From contig CAYLQV010000009.1 in assembly GCA_964385925.1 (NCBI GenBank), positions 1 through 64,000 on the forward strand: 64,000 nucleotides of DNA, read 5' to 3'. Position 1 is the stretch's first letter; the number at the start of each line of letters is the position of its first letter. Below the pieces are notes generated by a model, which saw only the letters and a list, made by a program, of their open reading frames with translations, searched no databases and was not told where the DNA came from. Shown here one piece after another: positions 35,359 through 44,979 of this stretch. Source of the DNA: Bulleidia sp964385925. GTDB lineage: Bacteria; Bacillota_I; Bacilli_A; Erysipelotrichales; Erysipelotrichaceae. Made by a program: the position numbers and the translations under genes.

Positions 35359-37621
35359 TATTGACCTCCAGTTCTGTTAATGTTGCAAAGTTTGTAAGTC
35401 CAAGTGGATAAGCCACAAGACGGCCTTTATCGATTGATGTTTCAACACTAGTGATCACAGTCTGATAAGTAGCTGCAAGCATCAGTTTCTGATCTATAAG
35501 GACCGTGTAATTCGTTCCCGTCATCTTCTGGGTTGAAGTATGATGACCACCGACAAATGGTGTTGTCACAAATGGATTCACGGTAATAGAAGTCAATGAA
35601 TCAAATGCCTTGGTAGAGATTATTAGACTATCCATGTTGCCTCGATCCAGTCTCTTCTCTGTCCCACCGGAGATCTCATAAGCCTTTCTCAGTGCAAACT
35701 TATCGTCATCCAGAACATAGATCTTGCTATATGACATCTTTCTCTTATCACTGGTATCGATCACGTCATGAACCACCGGAGCAAACACTCTCAAGTTATC
35801 CATCAACCCAGCGAGCGGAAGACCCGTCAGCTGTATCTTTGAGTATTGATCTGACAGCCCTGCAGAAGTCGGCGCATCGAGTTCCGTGACTACATCTCCT
35901 GAAAGTCCTAACGTGCTCATGACATTTATCAGGATTGGACTCAGCTCATCCTTTGCAGTAATACGACCATCCCAACGATCCTGTGCTCCTAATCCTTGAC
36001 CGACAATGGATGCGATAATGCATTGTGCAGCAATCGTACCCGCACCTGGTGCAATCGAAATCCATACTTCAAAGGTATGTAGTGTCTTCTCTTGCATATC
36101 TAAAAGCGGATAAAACAAATTCAGAAGATGCAAGCCACTATGCCATGTCTCTGTCGGATGGAACTCCTCGATCTCATGACCATCAATGACGTATGTTACG
36201 ACCACGACTGATTGGCCATCCTCTTGCCATGAGGATGGAACAGTGACCTTTGTTGCAAGTTCTTTATTTGTTGTTGTCACTGTACCTGATGAATCTTTGG
36301 TCTCCACAGGCAGGATTGTCGTTCCTGTCCCATTGGATGTTATCGATTTGGACTCCGGCACTGCTGCAACATCCAAGATGACTGTTGCCTTGAATTCACA
36401 GTCCGTTTCTTCTTGCGTCGCATACTCGATCTTTACAATCTGTCCTTTTTCTGCTCCGAGCACATACCCCAATGCATTCACATAGGAGTAAGTGGACATC
36501 TTGGTTGTCTCGACTGAATTGAGAAGGCCATTGATGTTCTTGTCATTCTTGCTTTTTGCCTCTGCAAGGCGAGGATTCTTCCCAACACATTTCAGGGAGC
36601 ACTTGCCATTGATCCGGACAGTCAGAGATGTAATAGCAGCCATCTTTGTTGCATCTGCCTGGCCACCTGTGAATACCAGCACATCGCCAAGGTCAAGAGC
36701 TGGATCTCCAATCGTTTCTGAATCAAATGGAACATAGTCGATGATCGAGATAGCGTTCAGAAGATTTGTTAAGATCTGTTTTCTCGTTTCATCCAGTCCG
36801 AACTGCAATAACGGATTGACACCAAGATTCATGGTCAGACCATCATCAGGATCAAGTGCATAGTACTCTGCCGTGTTCGTTCTTTTATTTGTTGAATTGA
36901 TAGCAGTATAACGAGTCACAAAGTCAGAAAAGCTGCTGGTGTATCGATGCGTGTTGTTGATAGTGCATACCGGGGCCGCATTATATTGGACTAGCTTTAA
37001 TTTTCCGTTCCTGTCGATTATTGCAAAGCAACCTAGTGCTTGGGAAAGATAATGCAATAGATCTCGGCAGGTCTCGATATCGTTATCTGGATATACACCC
37101 AAAATTGCAGTGCCGTTTGGTAGGGCCTCGATCTCAGCTTTGGTCTGAGCCAGCTCAACTTTGCAGTCTTTGCATATTAAAGTCAGCAGATCATAGGGAT
37201 ATCCACTGGATTGTGCTTTGTTGTATGCATGCTCAAAATTCAGCATTGCATCATATGCTTTAAGTTCAAGCGTGCGAATCTTACGGTTCGCTTCTGCGAC
37301 AAAAAAGACACCCAAAGGTACATCCTCAACGGTGCCATCATGCAGTGTCATATGAAAGGTCAATTTGATCTTTGCATTTTCAAGACTGTAACGATCAATA
37401 TCAGAGAACAGGGAGATTCCCATCTCTGCTGCATAGACCGAGCCTAGTTCTATTTCAGAACTTCCAGAACATTGCCTGGTAACATATCCAGATCCTTTGA
37501 CAATGTCCTTATTGGTAAATGGATACTCTTTCCCTTCTGTAGTGACAATTAACCCAGACCAGTAAAAGGAGCGGGTATTTTCTTGTATTGCAATTTTATA
37601 GGCATCTGAAACTGAATACAT
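35351..37621 (-). CDS. Siphovirus tail-tip / minor structural protein
   Basis: A 756-residue protein. The N-terminal 330 residues (YPFTNKDIVKGSGYVTRQCS, GVFFVAEANRKIRTLELKAY) resemble the tail-hub domains of Siphovirus Gp37/Tal-like proteins. The C-terminal half is beta-rich and may form the fibre attachment. It follows the distal tail-type protein by 14 bases, the usual position of the tail hub. Confidence 0.75.
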   Translation of the reverse strand: MYSVSDAYKIAIQENTRSFYWSGLIVTTEGKEYPFTNKDIVKGSGYVTRQCSGSSEIELGSVYAAEMGISLFSDIDRYSLENAKIKLTFHMTLHDGTVEDVPLGVFFVAEANRKIRTLELKAYDAMLNFEHAYNKAQSSGYPYDLLTLICKDCKVELAQTKAEIEALPNGTAILGVYPDNDIETCRDLLHYLSQALGCFAIIDRNGKLKLVQYNAAPVCTINNTHRYTSSFSDFVTRYTAINSTNKRTNTAEYYALDPDDGLTMNLGVNPLLQFGLDETRKQILTNLLNAISIIDYVPFDSETIGDPALDLGDVLVFTGGQADATKMAAITSLTVRINGKCSLKCVGKNPRLAEAKSKNDKNINGLLNSVETTKMSTYSYVNALGYVLGAEKGQIVKIEYATQEETDCEFKATVILDVAAVPESKSITSNGTGTTILPVETKDSSGTVTTTNKELATKVTVPSSWQEDGQSVVVVTYVIDGHEIEEFHPTETWHSGLHLLNLFYPLLDMQEKTLHTFEVWISIAPGAGTIAAQCIIASIVGQGLGAQDRWDGRITAKDELSPILINVMSTLGLSGDVVTELDAPTSAGLSDQYSKIQLTGLPLAGLMDNLRVFAPVVHDVIDTSDKRKMSYSKIYVLDDDKFALRKAYEISGGTEKRLDRGNMDSLIISTKAFDSLTSITVNPFVTTPFVGGHHTSTQKMTGTNYTVLIDQKLMLAATYQTVITSVETSIDKGRLVAYPLGLTNFATLTELEVNNG

Positions 37622-37635
37622 AAACCCACTCCCTC

Positions 37636-37998
37636 CTAGTATTCTTTAAGATCAAAGCTGACTTTCCACAATCCCTTTTTTCCTGTGTCATGAACCAAGG
37701 ATGATTTGAAACCATCCATGTACATATCACGTGTTTCTTGTAGCATCGTTTCGGTATTAAAGAACTCGACAGACAGTTTCGGCTGCTTTCTCATTAAAGA
37801 GAATCTCTTCAGCCAATCTGGTGACACTTGAAAAGTCACAGAAATCTCCGCCATACCAGACCGCACAAGGTCTCTTTGTTTCGTCCCTGCTTCCGTATCT
37901 CCTGAACTATCAGCTTCAACATCTGACAGTGACAGATCATAGGAGATTGGAAGCGGAATATCTGTATTGTTGATCCGCAGGTATTGTGTAAATGCCAT
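37636..37998 (-). CDS. Phage distal-tail-type protein
   Basis: A 120-residue protein (MAFTQYLRINNTDIPLPISY at the start). It is short for a Dit protein but fits small tail proteins located between tape measure and tail hub (EISVTFQVSPDWLKRFSLM). The ATG at 37998 is coupled to the tape-measure stop, which ends at the same base; 38001 is an alternative. Confidence 0.65.
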   Translation of the reverse strand: MAFTQYLRINNTDIPLPISYDLSLSDVEADSSGDTEAGTKQRDLVRSGMAEISVTFQVSPDWLKRFSLMRKQPKLSVEFFNTETMLQETRDMYMDGFKSSLVHDTGKKGLWKVSFDLKEY

Positions 37999-39745
37999 CA
38001 TCTGCCTCCTGACCGCAGTGCCATCCGCTGCTGCGCAGTAATAATGGTTTCATCAATCAGTGTTCCACCAAGATATACAGGGATTGTGATATCTCCGGTG
38101 TTGCCCGCATCTGCAAGAGCAGACGCAATGGCAGCAGTGATACTGCCAGTTTGAACCGCCACAGCATTCTGAATCATCGATGATAAGGAACCAACACCTA
38201 CTACAGCTTCTGGTCCTGCTTCACCACCTGCAAGCAACTGACCACCTTGTGCTCCAAAGATTGTAGGACTGCTTAATATCATGCCATCACCCATTGCCTT
38301 CTTATACCAATCAATACCGATATGAGGAATGGATGGTGGATCAAGCGAGAAGCTCCCCTCAATAGAAAAATGAGGCAGTTTGATCTCTGGTAAATGCCAA
38401 TCAAAGTTAAAGAAACCCTTGATCGCATCGATTGCATTGGAAACGCCATCTCTAGCTGCGCTCATTTTATCGCTGAAAGCACCACTGATATTCTCCATGA
38501 TGGAAGCCGCCGTATCGTGGGCGGCAGACAACTTGTCTGAGAAGGATTGCTTCACGTTATCTAGTCCGTTCCCCACGTTAGTTTTGATATTGTCGATTGA
38601 ATTACCGACACCGGTTTTGATGTCATTCCAGATGTTTCCCGCATTTGTTTTAATCGTGTTCCAACCATCCGACCATTTCTGGCCAACATCAGAGAAGAAG
38701 TTCGGTAAGGTCTGAGTAAAGAAATCGCCAACGGCAGTCCAGGCAGTTTGAATTCCATCACAGAATCCAGACCATACACCCTTAAACCAATTGGTAATTG
38801 CACCCCAGTTCTTCACGATGGCAATAATGGCAACAACCGCCGCGATAATTGCCGCAATGATGCCGATGATTGGTAGAAGTGGTATAGATGCTGCACCTAC
38901 TGCTGCACCGGTCGCCGTAGCCGCTGTTCCGGCCGCTGTCGTGGCCGCAGTACCAATGCCCAAGAAAGTCGTTAGGCTTCCAATCGCACTGGTAATCGTT
39001 CCAACCGCACTGATGACCTTGCCACCGGCAACCAGCAACGGTCCAATGGTCGCCGCAAGTAAAGCAATCTTGATGATCGTATTTTGCACTGGTTCTGGGA
39101 TACTGTTCCAAATCTCTGAGAAGGTCTTCAAAGCTCCTGAAATATCCTTCAGGACAGGTGCCAGGACAGTCGCTAATGAATTACCGATATCCGCTCCTGT
39201 TTCTTTCAGGCTATTCATGCTCATTTGGAACTGGTCAATTGGATCTAAGGTCTGATTGAATGTATTTTCAACACTGCCTGAGAAGTTACCCAGTGATTCA
39301 GACAGATTTTCCAGATTCAATTTTCCTGTTGATGCGGCGTTATAAATAGCAGCACCGGCCTTACTACCAAAAAGATCGTAGGCAGCCTGTAGTTTCTCAG
39401 TTTCTGTGCCATTTCCTTTCATAGTTTCTGAGAATTTCGCAATTGCCTGATCTAATGTCTGACCATCCTTTGTGGCATTCTTCATTGCTGTTTTCAAGCC
39501 CATCATTGCAGCCGATGTATCAAGACCAGACATTTCGACCATGCCCATGAATCCTGCTGCCTGTTGTGAGTTCAGACCCATTTCTTTGAGCTGTACTGCG
39601 TTCAACTGAAGTGAGCTAGCAAGAGTACCCATATCGATACCTGTTGCCTGCCCTGTTGCATTAAGTGCATCCAACAAGTCTCCCGCATTAGAACTGTCCT
39701 GTCCAAAGGCATTCAATACACCTGAGACATTATCAACAGAAGATG
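37998..39745 (-). pseudogene. Tape-measure protein, 3' part (gene interrupted)
   Basis: About 583 codons of tape-measure sequence from SSSVDNVSGVLNAFGQDSSN to the end. It contains the phage tail region with NATGQATGIDMGTLASSLQL, a Gly/Ala-rich hydrophobic part (about two fifths along) and long amphipathic repeats (GNIWNDIKTGVGNSIDNIKT, in part). The open frame continues upstream to 39827, but that extension is host-type sequence read backwards and no ribosome binding site precedes it. The matching 5' part lies at 43.1-43.8 kb; joined, they would give about 830 residues. Confidence 0.88.
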
Positions 39746-39748
39746 AAG

Positions 39749-39847
39749 CAGTTCCGCTGTGATGTATGCGGATTTGTTTACTGGGGTGAAGAAGCACCGG
39801 AGTCATGTCCAATCTGTGACTCTCCAAAAGAGATTGCCTATCATTGA
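39749..39847 (+). pseudogene. 3' end of a rubrerythrin/rubredoxin-like gene
   Basis: Open frame entering at the left junction: QFRCDVCGFVYWGEEAPES, then CPICDSPKEIAYH and a stop. The two Cys-x2-Cys pairs are a rubredoxin-type iron site like the one ending the rubrerythrin at 5.4 kb, but the sequence differs. The rest of the gene is missing, cut off by phage sequence. Confidence 0.75.
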
Positions 39848-39928
39848 AGCGGCGGCTGACTCCCGTCGCTTTTTATTGTGAAAGCCATGTTGTAAAATAG
39901 ACCCAGGCAAAGAAATCGTTCTTTCCGG

Positions 39929-40516
39929 ATGAATATGTCACAGACAACAAAACGTGCTTTGGAAGCTTCCTTAAAACATCTTCTCCTGCAGAAGCCTTTA
40001 GATAAGATCACGATCAATGATATTGCGGAAGACTGCGGCATCAACCGCATGACGTTCTATTATCATTTCAAGGATATCTATGATCTGGTGGAATGGTCCT
40101 GTTACGAAGATGCAGAGAAGGCACTGGCAGGAAATAAGACATATGATACCTGGCAGCAGGGATTCCTGCAGATCTTTGATGCGGTGAAGGAGAACAAGCC
40201 GTTCATTGTGAATGTTTACAGATGTGTCAGCCGGGAACAGATTGAAAAGTATCTGGATAAAGTCACCTACAAACTGCTGATTGATGTCGTCAATGAAGCT
40301 GCTAAGGACATGAAGACATCACCGCATGAGAAGGAATTCATCGCCAACTTTTATAAACATGCCTTTGTCGGATTGATGCTGGACTGGATCGGGGATGATA
40401 TGAAGGAAGATCCGGCGGAGATCATTGACCGTCTCTCCAAGCTGATGCAGGGAAACTTCACCCGGGCACTAGAGGCATACAGTATAGATGGAAATACATC
40501 AATCACAGGAAAATGA
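39929..40516 (+). CDS. TetR/AcrR-family transcriptional regulator (DhaS-like)
   Basis: A 195-residue DNA-binding protein. The N-terminal helix-turn-helix reads KITINDIAEDCGINRMTFYY followed by HFKDIYDLVEW, typical of the TetR_C_8/DhaS group. The C-terminal helices form the ligand domain. Start codons at 39929 and 39935 are both possible. It lies 118 bases before oleate hydratase on the same strand, with a terminator between, and may control that gene, perhaps in response to fatty acids. Confidence 0.88.
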   Translation: MNMSQTTKRALEASLKHLLLQKPLDKITINDIAEDCGINRMTFYYHFKDIYDLVEWSCYEDAEKALAGNKTYDTWQQGFLQIFDAVKENKPFIVNVYRCVSREQIEKYLDKVTYKLLIDVVNEAAKDMKTSPHEKEFIANFYKHAFVGLMLDWIGDDMKEDPAEIIDRLSKLMQGNFTRALEAYSIDGNTSITGK

Positions 40517-40535
40517 TAAAAAATACATCAGACAG

Positions 40536-40573
40536 ACCGCGGTGATAAAAAAATGATCACGGCGGCTTTTTTG
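40536..40573 (+). terminator. Terminator of the TetR regulator gene
   Basis: CCGCGGTGAT and ATCACGGCGG arms around an A-rich loop are followed by CTTTTTTG. Confidence 0.8.
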
Positions 40574-40634
40574 TTTATCGAAACAGAATTCATCTTCAGC
40601 TATTTTATGAGTACAGATAACAGGAGGAAATTCT

Positions 40635-42410
40635 ATGTATTATTCAAGCGGCAACTATGAAGCATTTGCCCGTCCGGAAAAGCCGGAAGGCGTTGAACAC
40701 AAGTCAGCGTATTTCATTGGGACTGGACTGGGTGCTTTAGCAGCGGGATGTTTCCTGGTCAGAGATGCACAGATGCCAGGGAAGCACATCCATTACTTTG
40801 AAAAGGATCCAGTGCCGGGCGGTGCCTGTGATGGATATAAATATCCAGGTGTCGGCTATGTCATGAGAGGCGGCAGAGAAATGGACAACCATTTCGAATG
40901 CATGTGGGATTTGTTCCGCTCCATTCCATCCATTGAGACCGAAGGTGTCAGTGTCCTGGATGAATACTATTGGCTGAACAAGAAGGATCCAAACTTCTCC
41001 TTATGCAGAGCGACGGAACATCAGGGACAGGATGCGCATACCGAGAATAAGTTCAATCTGAGTGATAAGGCGCAGATGGAGATCATGAAGCTGTACTTTA
41101 CACCGGATGAGGATCTTTATGATAAGAAAATCACTGATTTCTTCGATGATGAAGTCCTGAACTCCAATTTCTGGATGTACTGGAGAACAATGTTTGCGTT
41201 TGCCAACTGGCATTCTGCCTTGGAGATGAAGCTCTATCTGAAGAGATTCGTCCATCATGTCGGCGGCCTGCCTGACTTTACCGCACTCCGCTTTACCAGA
41301 TACAACCAGTATGAATCCATGATCCTGCCGATGGTCAAATACCTCGAAGCGCACGGTGTACAGTTCCACTACAACACGAAAGTGACAGATGTCAGGTTTG
41401 AGATCCGCGGAACACAGAAGACAGCCAGAAAAGTTGTCTTTGAAAAAGATGGACAGCAGAATGAGATTGATCTGACCGAAGAGGATTACCTGTTCATCAC
41501 CAACGGCGGCAATGTAGAGAATTCTTCGATTGGTGCCCAGGATAAGGCATGTGAGTTCAAGACAGACATTCAGTCAGGCGGCGGATGGGACTTATGGCGC
41601 AGGATTGCTGCCCAGGACCCAGCCTTTGGACACCCGGATAAGTTCTGCGGCGATCCAGAGAAGTGCAACTGGATGAGTGCCACCGTCAATACACTCGATC
41701 AGAAGATCATTCCTTACATCAAGAAGATCTGCAGACGTGATCCATTTACCGGCGGTGTTGTGACCGGCGGCATTGTGACTGTGAAGGATTCTTCCTGGCT
41801 GATGAGCTGGACAATCAACCGTCAGCCGCAGTTCCGTGATCAGCCGAAGGATCAGTGCCTGGTATGGATCTATGGTCTGTTCAGTGACAGACCTGGCGAC
41901 TATATCAAGAAGCCGATGAGAGACTGCACTGGTAAGGAGATCTGTGAGGAATGGCTGTATCACTTAGGCGTACCTGCAGATCAGATTGAAGATCTGGCGT
42001 CCCATTCAGCCAATACCGTACCGGCAATGATGCCGTTCGTCTCCTCCTTCTTTATGCCAAGACGTGCCGGGGACAGACCGGATGTCGTTCCAGAGGGAGC
42101 TGTCAACTTTGCCTTCCTCGGACAGTTTGCCGAGACCAAGAGAGATACGATCTTTACCACAGAGTACTCCATCCGCACTGCAATGGAAGCTGTCTATTCA
42201 TTGATGAGAGTGGACAGAGGCGTTCCGGAAGTATGGGGCAGCACCTATGATGTCAGAGACCTGCTGGCCGCGACCATTCAGCTGAGAGACGGCAGACCGT
42301 TAACAGATATGAAGATGGACATGAAGCAGAAAATTGCCCTGAAGGAAGCACTTAAGAAGATTGAGGGCACGGATGTTGAAAAGCTGCTGAAAGAGTATCA
42401 CGTACTGTAA
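40635..42410 (+). CDS. ohyA: Oleate hydratase
   Basis: A 591-residue FAD-binding enzyme that adds water to the cis-9 double bond of oleate and related unsaturated fatty acids, giving 10-hydroxy acids. It has the dinucleotide fold (FIGTGLGALAAGCFLVRDAQ), YFEKDPVPGGACDGYKY and GGREMDNHFECMWDLFRS with the conserved catalytic glutamate, then NTVPAMMPFVSSFFMPR and FLGQFAETKRD. Length and motifs are those of a complete enzyme. AGGAGGAA precedes the ATG and its own terminator follows. In gut Firmicutes it detoxifies host fatty acids. Here it is inside a prophage tail gene. Confidence 0.95.
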   Translation: MYYSSGNYEAFARPEKPEGVEHKSAYFIGTGLGALAAGCFLVRDAQMPGKHIHYFEKDPVPGGACDGYKYPGVGYVMRGGREMDNHFECMWDLFRSIPSIETEGVSVLDEYYWLNKKDPNFSLCRATEHQGQDAHTENKFNLSDKAQMEIMKLYFTPDEDLYDKKITDFFDDEVLNSNFWMYWRTMFAFANWHSALEMKLYLKRFVHHVGGLPDFTALRFTRYNQYESMILPMVKYLEAHGVQFHYNTKVTDVRFEIRGTQKTARKVVFEKDGQQNEIDLTEEDYLFITNGGNVENSSIGAQDKACEFKTDIQSGGGWDLWRRIAAQDPAFGHPDKFCGDPEKCNWMSATVNTLDQKIIPYIKKICRRDPFTGGVVTGGIVTVKDSSWLMSWTINRQPQFRDQPKDQCLVWIYGLFSDRPGDYIKKPMRDCTGKEICEEWLYHLGVPADQIEDLASHSANTVPAMMPFVSSFFMPRRAGDRPDVVPEGAVNFAFLGQFAETKRDTIFTTEYSIRTAMEAVYSLMRVDRGVPEVWGSTYDVRDLLAATIQLRDGRPLTDMKMDMKQKIALKEALKKIEGTDVEKLLKEYHVL

Positions 42411-42416
42411 ATGAAC

Positions 42417-42463
42417 AAAAAGAGACCTGAAAGACAGAATTCCTGCCTGTACAGGTCTTTTTT
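42417..42463 (+). terminator. Terminator of oleate hydratase
   Basis: AAAAAGAGACCTG and CAGGTCTTTTTTG arms around a 19-base loop, six bases after the stop. Confidence 0.85.
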
Positions 42464-42523
42464 GATGCCTGCCGTCTTTATTATTAGGGAAGAAACGGGC
42501 GCTTCATGATATAATAGCGGCAT

Positions 42524-43153
42524 ATGAAAAAGGGAATGTTCATTACATTTGAAGGACCGGACGGCAGCGGAAAGACAACCGTATCCACAGCAGTCTGTGA
42601 ACGTTTGTTAAAAGAAGGATATCAGGTACGCTATACAAGAGAACCAGGTGGTTCCAATATTGCAGAACAGATCAGAAATATCATCCTGGATCCTAAGAAT
42701 ACAGATATGGATGCACGTACCGAAGCTTTGCTGTACGCTGCCAGCAGAAGACAGCATCTGATTGATAAAGTCCTGCCTGCTTTGAACGAAGGCGTGACAA
42801 TCATCAGTGACCGCTTTGTGGACAGCTCTTTAGCATATCAGGGATGCGGCAGACAGATCGGCATCGATGAAGTCTATGCCATCAATCAGTTTGCGATTGA
42901 GGGACATATGCCGGATAAGACCATCTTCCTGAATATTGATGCCCAGACAGGCTTGGACCGCATCAATGCCAACCGTACCTATTTGGACAGACTGGATCAG
43001 GAAAGCGTGGAATTCCACAACCGTGTCCATGAAGGATATCAGAAAGTCATTCAAAAATATGCGGACCGCATGATCATCATTGATGCATCAAGAGATGTGG
43101 ATACATCAGTGTTATTGATTTGTGAGAACTTGATAAACTTTCCAGACAGCTGA
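42524..43153 (+). CDS. tmk: Thymidylate kinase, natural C-terminus replaced
   Basis: A 209-residue open frame, of which about 193 are genuine. It has the P-loop FEGPDGSGKTT, the TREPGG motif, SDRFVDSSLAYQGCGR and the lid region; it phosphorylates dTMP to dTDP. The gene runs into phage DNA after IIDASRDVDT, so the last residues (SVLLICENLINFPDS) are antisense tape-measure sequence. The lost part is a short C-terminal helix, so activity might survive. tmk is essential; a second intact copy or an assembly error is implied. Confidence 0.85.
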   Translation: MKKGMFITFEGPDGSGKTTVSTAVCERLLKEGYQVRYTREPGGSNIAEQIRNIILDPKNTDMDARTEALLYAASRRQHLIDKVLPALNEGVTIISDRFVDSSLAYQGCGRQIGIDEVYAINQFAIEGHMPDKTIFLNIDAQTGLDRINANRTYLDRLDQESVEFHNRVHEGYQKVIQKYADRMIIIDASRDVDTSVLLICENLINFPDS

Positions 43154-43839
43154 TCCAGTGCATCACCAGAAAGTTTGAATCTAGTATTCACTTCACCAAC
43201 TGCAGCACCTGCTGTAGCAAAGTCGGTTGGAATCTCTGTGGCCAGATCCTTTACCATCTGGTTCATTTCATCCAGTGCAGCTCCACTAGCACCCGTCTTC
43301 TGCTCAACAGTATCCAAGCCATCATCGACTTCTTTAAATGCAGCCAGTGAAGCTGTTCCAATGGCAACGATAGGAACTGTTACACCTTTTGTGATACCTT
43401 CACCAGCATCGCTGATCTTTCCGCCAACTTCCTGCATCTTTGATCCAGCTTGTTTCAATGTTGCAGCAATACCAGAATCTGTGGTTTTGCATTCCTTTTC
43501 CAGGTTCTTCAGTTCCTGTTCCGTAGCAACGATCTCACGCTGCCATGCGTCATACTGTTGCTGGGTGACTGATCCGTTCTTCAGACCTGCATCCATCTGA
43601 TCCTGTACCGATTTCAGATCATTCAGTTTTTTCTTTGTCTCATCTACGGACTGACCAAGCAGTTTGAATTTCTGCTCGATCAGAGTTGAGTTTGTTGGAT
43701 CGAGCTTCAGCAGTTTATTGACATCCTTAAGTTGTGACTGTGTGTCCCGTATCTCTTTGTTGACACCAGCTAATGCTTTTGAGAGGCCAGTGGTATCGCC
43801 ACCGATCTCTACGGTTATTCCTTTAATTCGATCTGCCAT
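43101..43839 (-). pseudogene. Tape-measure protein, 5' part (gene interrupted)
   Basis: The N-terminal 245 codons of a siphovirus tape measure, starting MADRIKGITVEIGGDTTGLS with AGGAGG upstream. A coiled coil (about 30-120) precedes AGEGITKGVTVPIVAIGTAS and the TP901-type core KFIKFSQINNTDVS. Reading then enters antisense tmk and stops at 43051. The next conserved residues (SSVDNVSGVLNAFG) occur at 39.74 kb, showing that one gene was split. Confidence 0.88.
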
Positions 43840-43862
43840 ACTTGGCCTCCTTTCTGAATACG

Positions 43863-43897
43863 AAAAAAGCACCTCCACATTTTGTGAAAGTGCCTAA
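43863..43897. terminator. Hairpin terminator between pilin and tape-measure genes
   Basis: GGCAC...GTGCC-type arms (GCACCTCCACA and TGTGAAAGTGC on the plus strand) have an A run on one side and T run on the other. On the minus strand it would reduce transcription into the tape measure; it lies upstream of the divergent pilin gene. Confidence 0.7.
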
Positions 43898-43970
43898 TAT
43901 TTTTTTCAATGTTACATAGCAACAGGCAATTACAACGTGTTACACTATTCTTGTAAATAGGATGATAAAT

Positions 43971-44807
43971 ATGAGACGTACAGGTAAAAATGACGGATTT
44001 ACATTAGCGGAATTGCTTGTGGTTGTTGCAATCATCGCTGTTTTGGTCGCAGTATCGATTCCGATTTTCAGCAGCCAGGCAACGAAAGCAAAAGCCGCTA
44101 CTGACATGGCTAACGTTAGAGCCGCTAAGGCTGCTGCAGTTGCAGATTATCTTTCTTCTGGCTCATCTGAACAAACGACATATTATTACGATGCTTCAAA
44201 GGGAACTGTAACAACTAAAGAAGAAGACGCTAAAACAATCACTGGTTATGGCAAGTCTACTTCGCCGGTCAGTAATGCTACAGGTACGCCATACGATAAC
44301 GGAACAGCACATATCGTATCAATAACGATTGCTGAAGATGGAACGCAAACTGCCTCCTGGGTGTTGGGCACTGGAACTGGGAGCAGTTCGGGAAGTACAT
44401 CGGGGAGCACATCTTCTTCTCCACTCAGTGGTATCACAGGATCAAGGACATGGTCTAGTATTCAAGGAGATGTCAACAAATACGGAACCACACTACTTCC
44501 CGGGACGTTAGTAACGGATAATGGAAAACAGTATCTCGTTTATGGGAATACAAACTGGTACCAAAACAGCAGTGCTCAATCTATGGCGGATTTGGTCGCC
44601 AGCAATTCCACGAATATGGAAGAAGTGACAAAAAGCACTCCTTTGATTACTGTAACCACTGACATGGCAAACTTGAATATTGCAGCTGGAACCATCGCTT
44701 TATACAACGGAAAATATTACTGTGCAAAACAAGATATCACATACAATCAGTGGGAACATAAGACTCCTGAAAGTGAGAGCAGATTTGCACTAATTACAGA
44801 CCAGTAA
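43971..44807 (+). CDS. Type IV pilin-like protein encoded inside the phage tail module
   Basis: A 278-residue protein with a textbook class III/IV prepilin leader: MRRTGKNDG cut before FTLAELLVVVAIIAVLVAVS (Phe +1, Glu +5), then a polar helix rich in Ala and Lys. The outer part has a Ser/Gly/Thr linker (about 145-160) and two modules with GTLVTDNGKQYLVYGNTNWY and AGTIALYNGKYYCAKQDITY, resembling small carbohydrate-binding or chitin-binding repeats. AGGATG precedes the chosen ATG; 43962 is an alternative. It is opposite in strand to all surrounding tail genes and needs a host prepilin peptidase, not seen in the window. Confidence 0.85.
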   Translation: MRRTGKNDGFTLAELLVVVAIIAVLVAVSIPIFSSQATKAKAATDMANVRAAKAAAVADYLSSGSSEQTTYYYDASKGTVTTKEEDAKTITGYGKSTSPVSNATGTPYDNGTAHIVSITIAEDGTQTASWVLGTGTGSSSGSTSGSTSSSPLSGITGSRTWSSIQGDVNKYGTTLLPGTLVTDNGKQYLVYGNTNWYQNSSAQSMADLVASNSTNMEEVTKSTPLITVTTDMANLNIAAGTIALYNGKYYCAKQDITYNQWEHKTPESESRFALITDQ

Positions 44808-44814
44808 AACTATT

Positions 44815-44979
44815 TCAGAACTGATCAAAGTCTTTCTGAGTTGCCACTTCTGAATAGTCAAAGCTGTCATTCCCCATCTCTGTGTACATATCGTTAACCG
44901 TGCCAATTGTTAGTAGATCCAAGTCACGAATCGACAGACCGAGTTGAACACACCGCAATAAGAATAGTGGTGTTGTCAT
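44815..44979 (-). CDS. Tail assembly chaperone, gpT-like part (frameshift product)
   Basis: A 54-codon frame beginning MTTPLFLLRCVQLGLSIRDL and ending KDFDQF, too short to be found by length filters. It lies in the -1 frame relative to the gpG-like gene, overlaps its stop by an ATGA and is open back to a slippery A AAA AAC site. The expected product is a gpG-gpT fusion that recruits tail tube subunits to the tape measure; independent translation from the ATG is also possible. Confidence 0.8.
   Translation of the reverse strand: MTTPLFLLRCVQLGLSIRDLDLLTIGTVNDMYTEMGNDSFDYSEVATQKDFDQF

Larger units (their letters stand above)
39746..43110. other. Host-type DNA segment inserted in the tape-measure gene
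   Basis: About 3.35 kb of plus-strand genes (rubrerythrin-like tail, TetR regulator, oleate hydratase, tmk) splits the minus-strand tape-measure gene. Junctions fall near 39746-39757 and 43098-43110. I see no flanking target duplication, terminal inverted repeats or transposase, so this is not an ordinary transposon. The right junction may contain short shared sequence (GGATACATCA). Illegitimate recombination and assembly error both explain it. Confidence 0.8.

Noticed and set aside
37998..39827. A complete second tape-measure or lytic protein beginning at 39827
   Set aside because: The first 27 codons are antisense to a rubredoxin-like gene end and lack a ribosome binding site; it is the 3' part of the split gene.
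39746..43110. Transposon or integron cassette carrying oleate hydratase
   Set aside because: No transposase, inverted repeats, attC-like ends or target duplication; the segment begins and ends inside truncated host genes.
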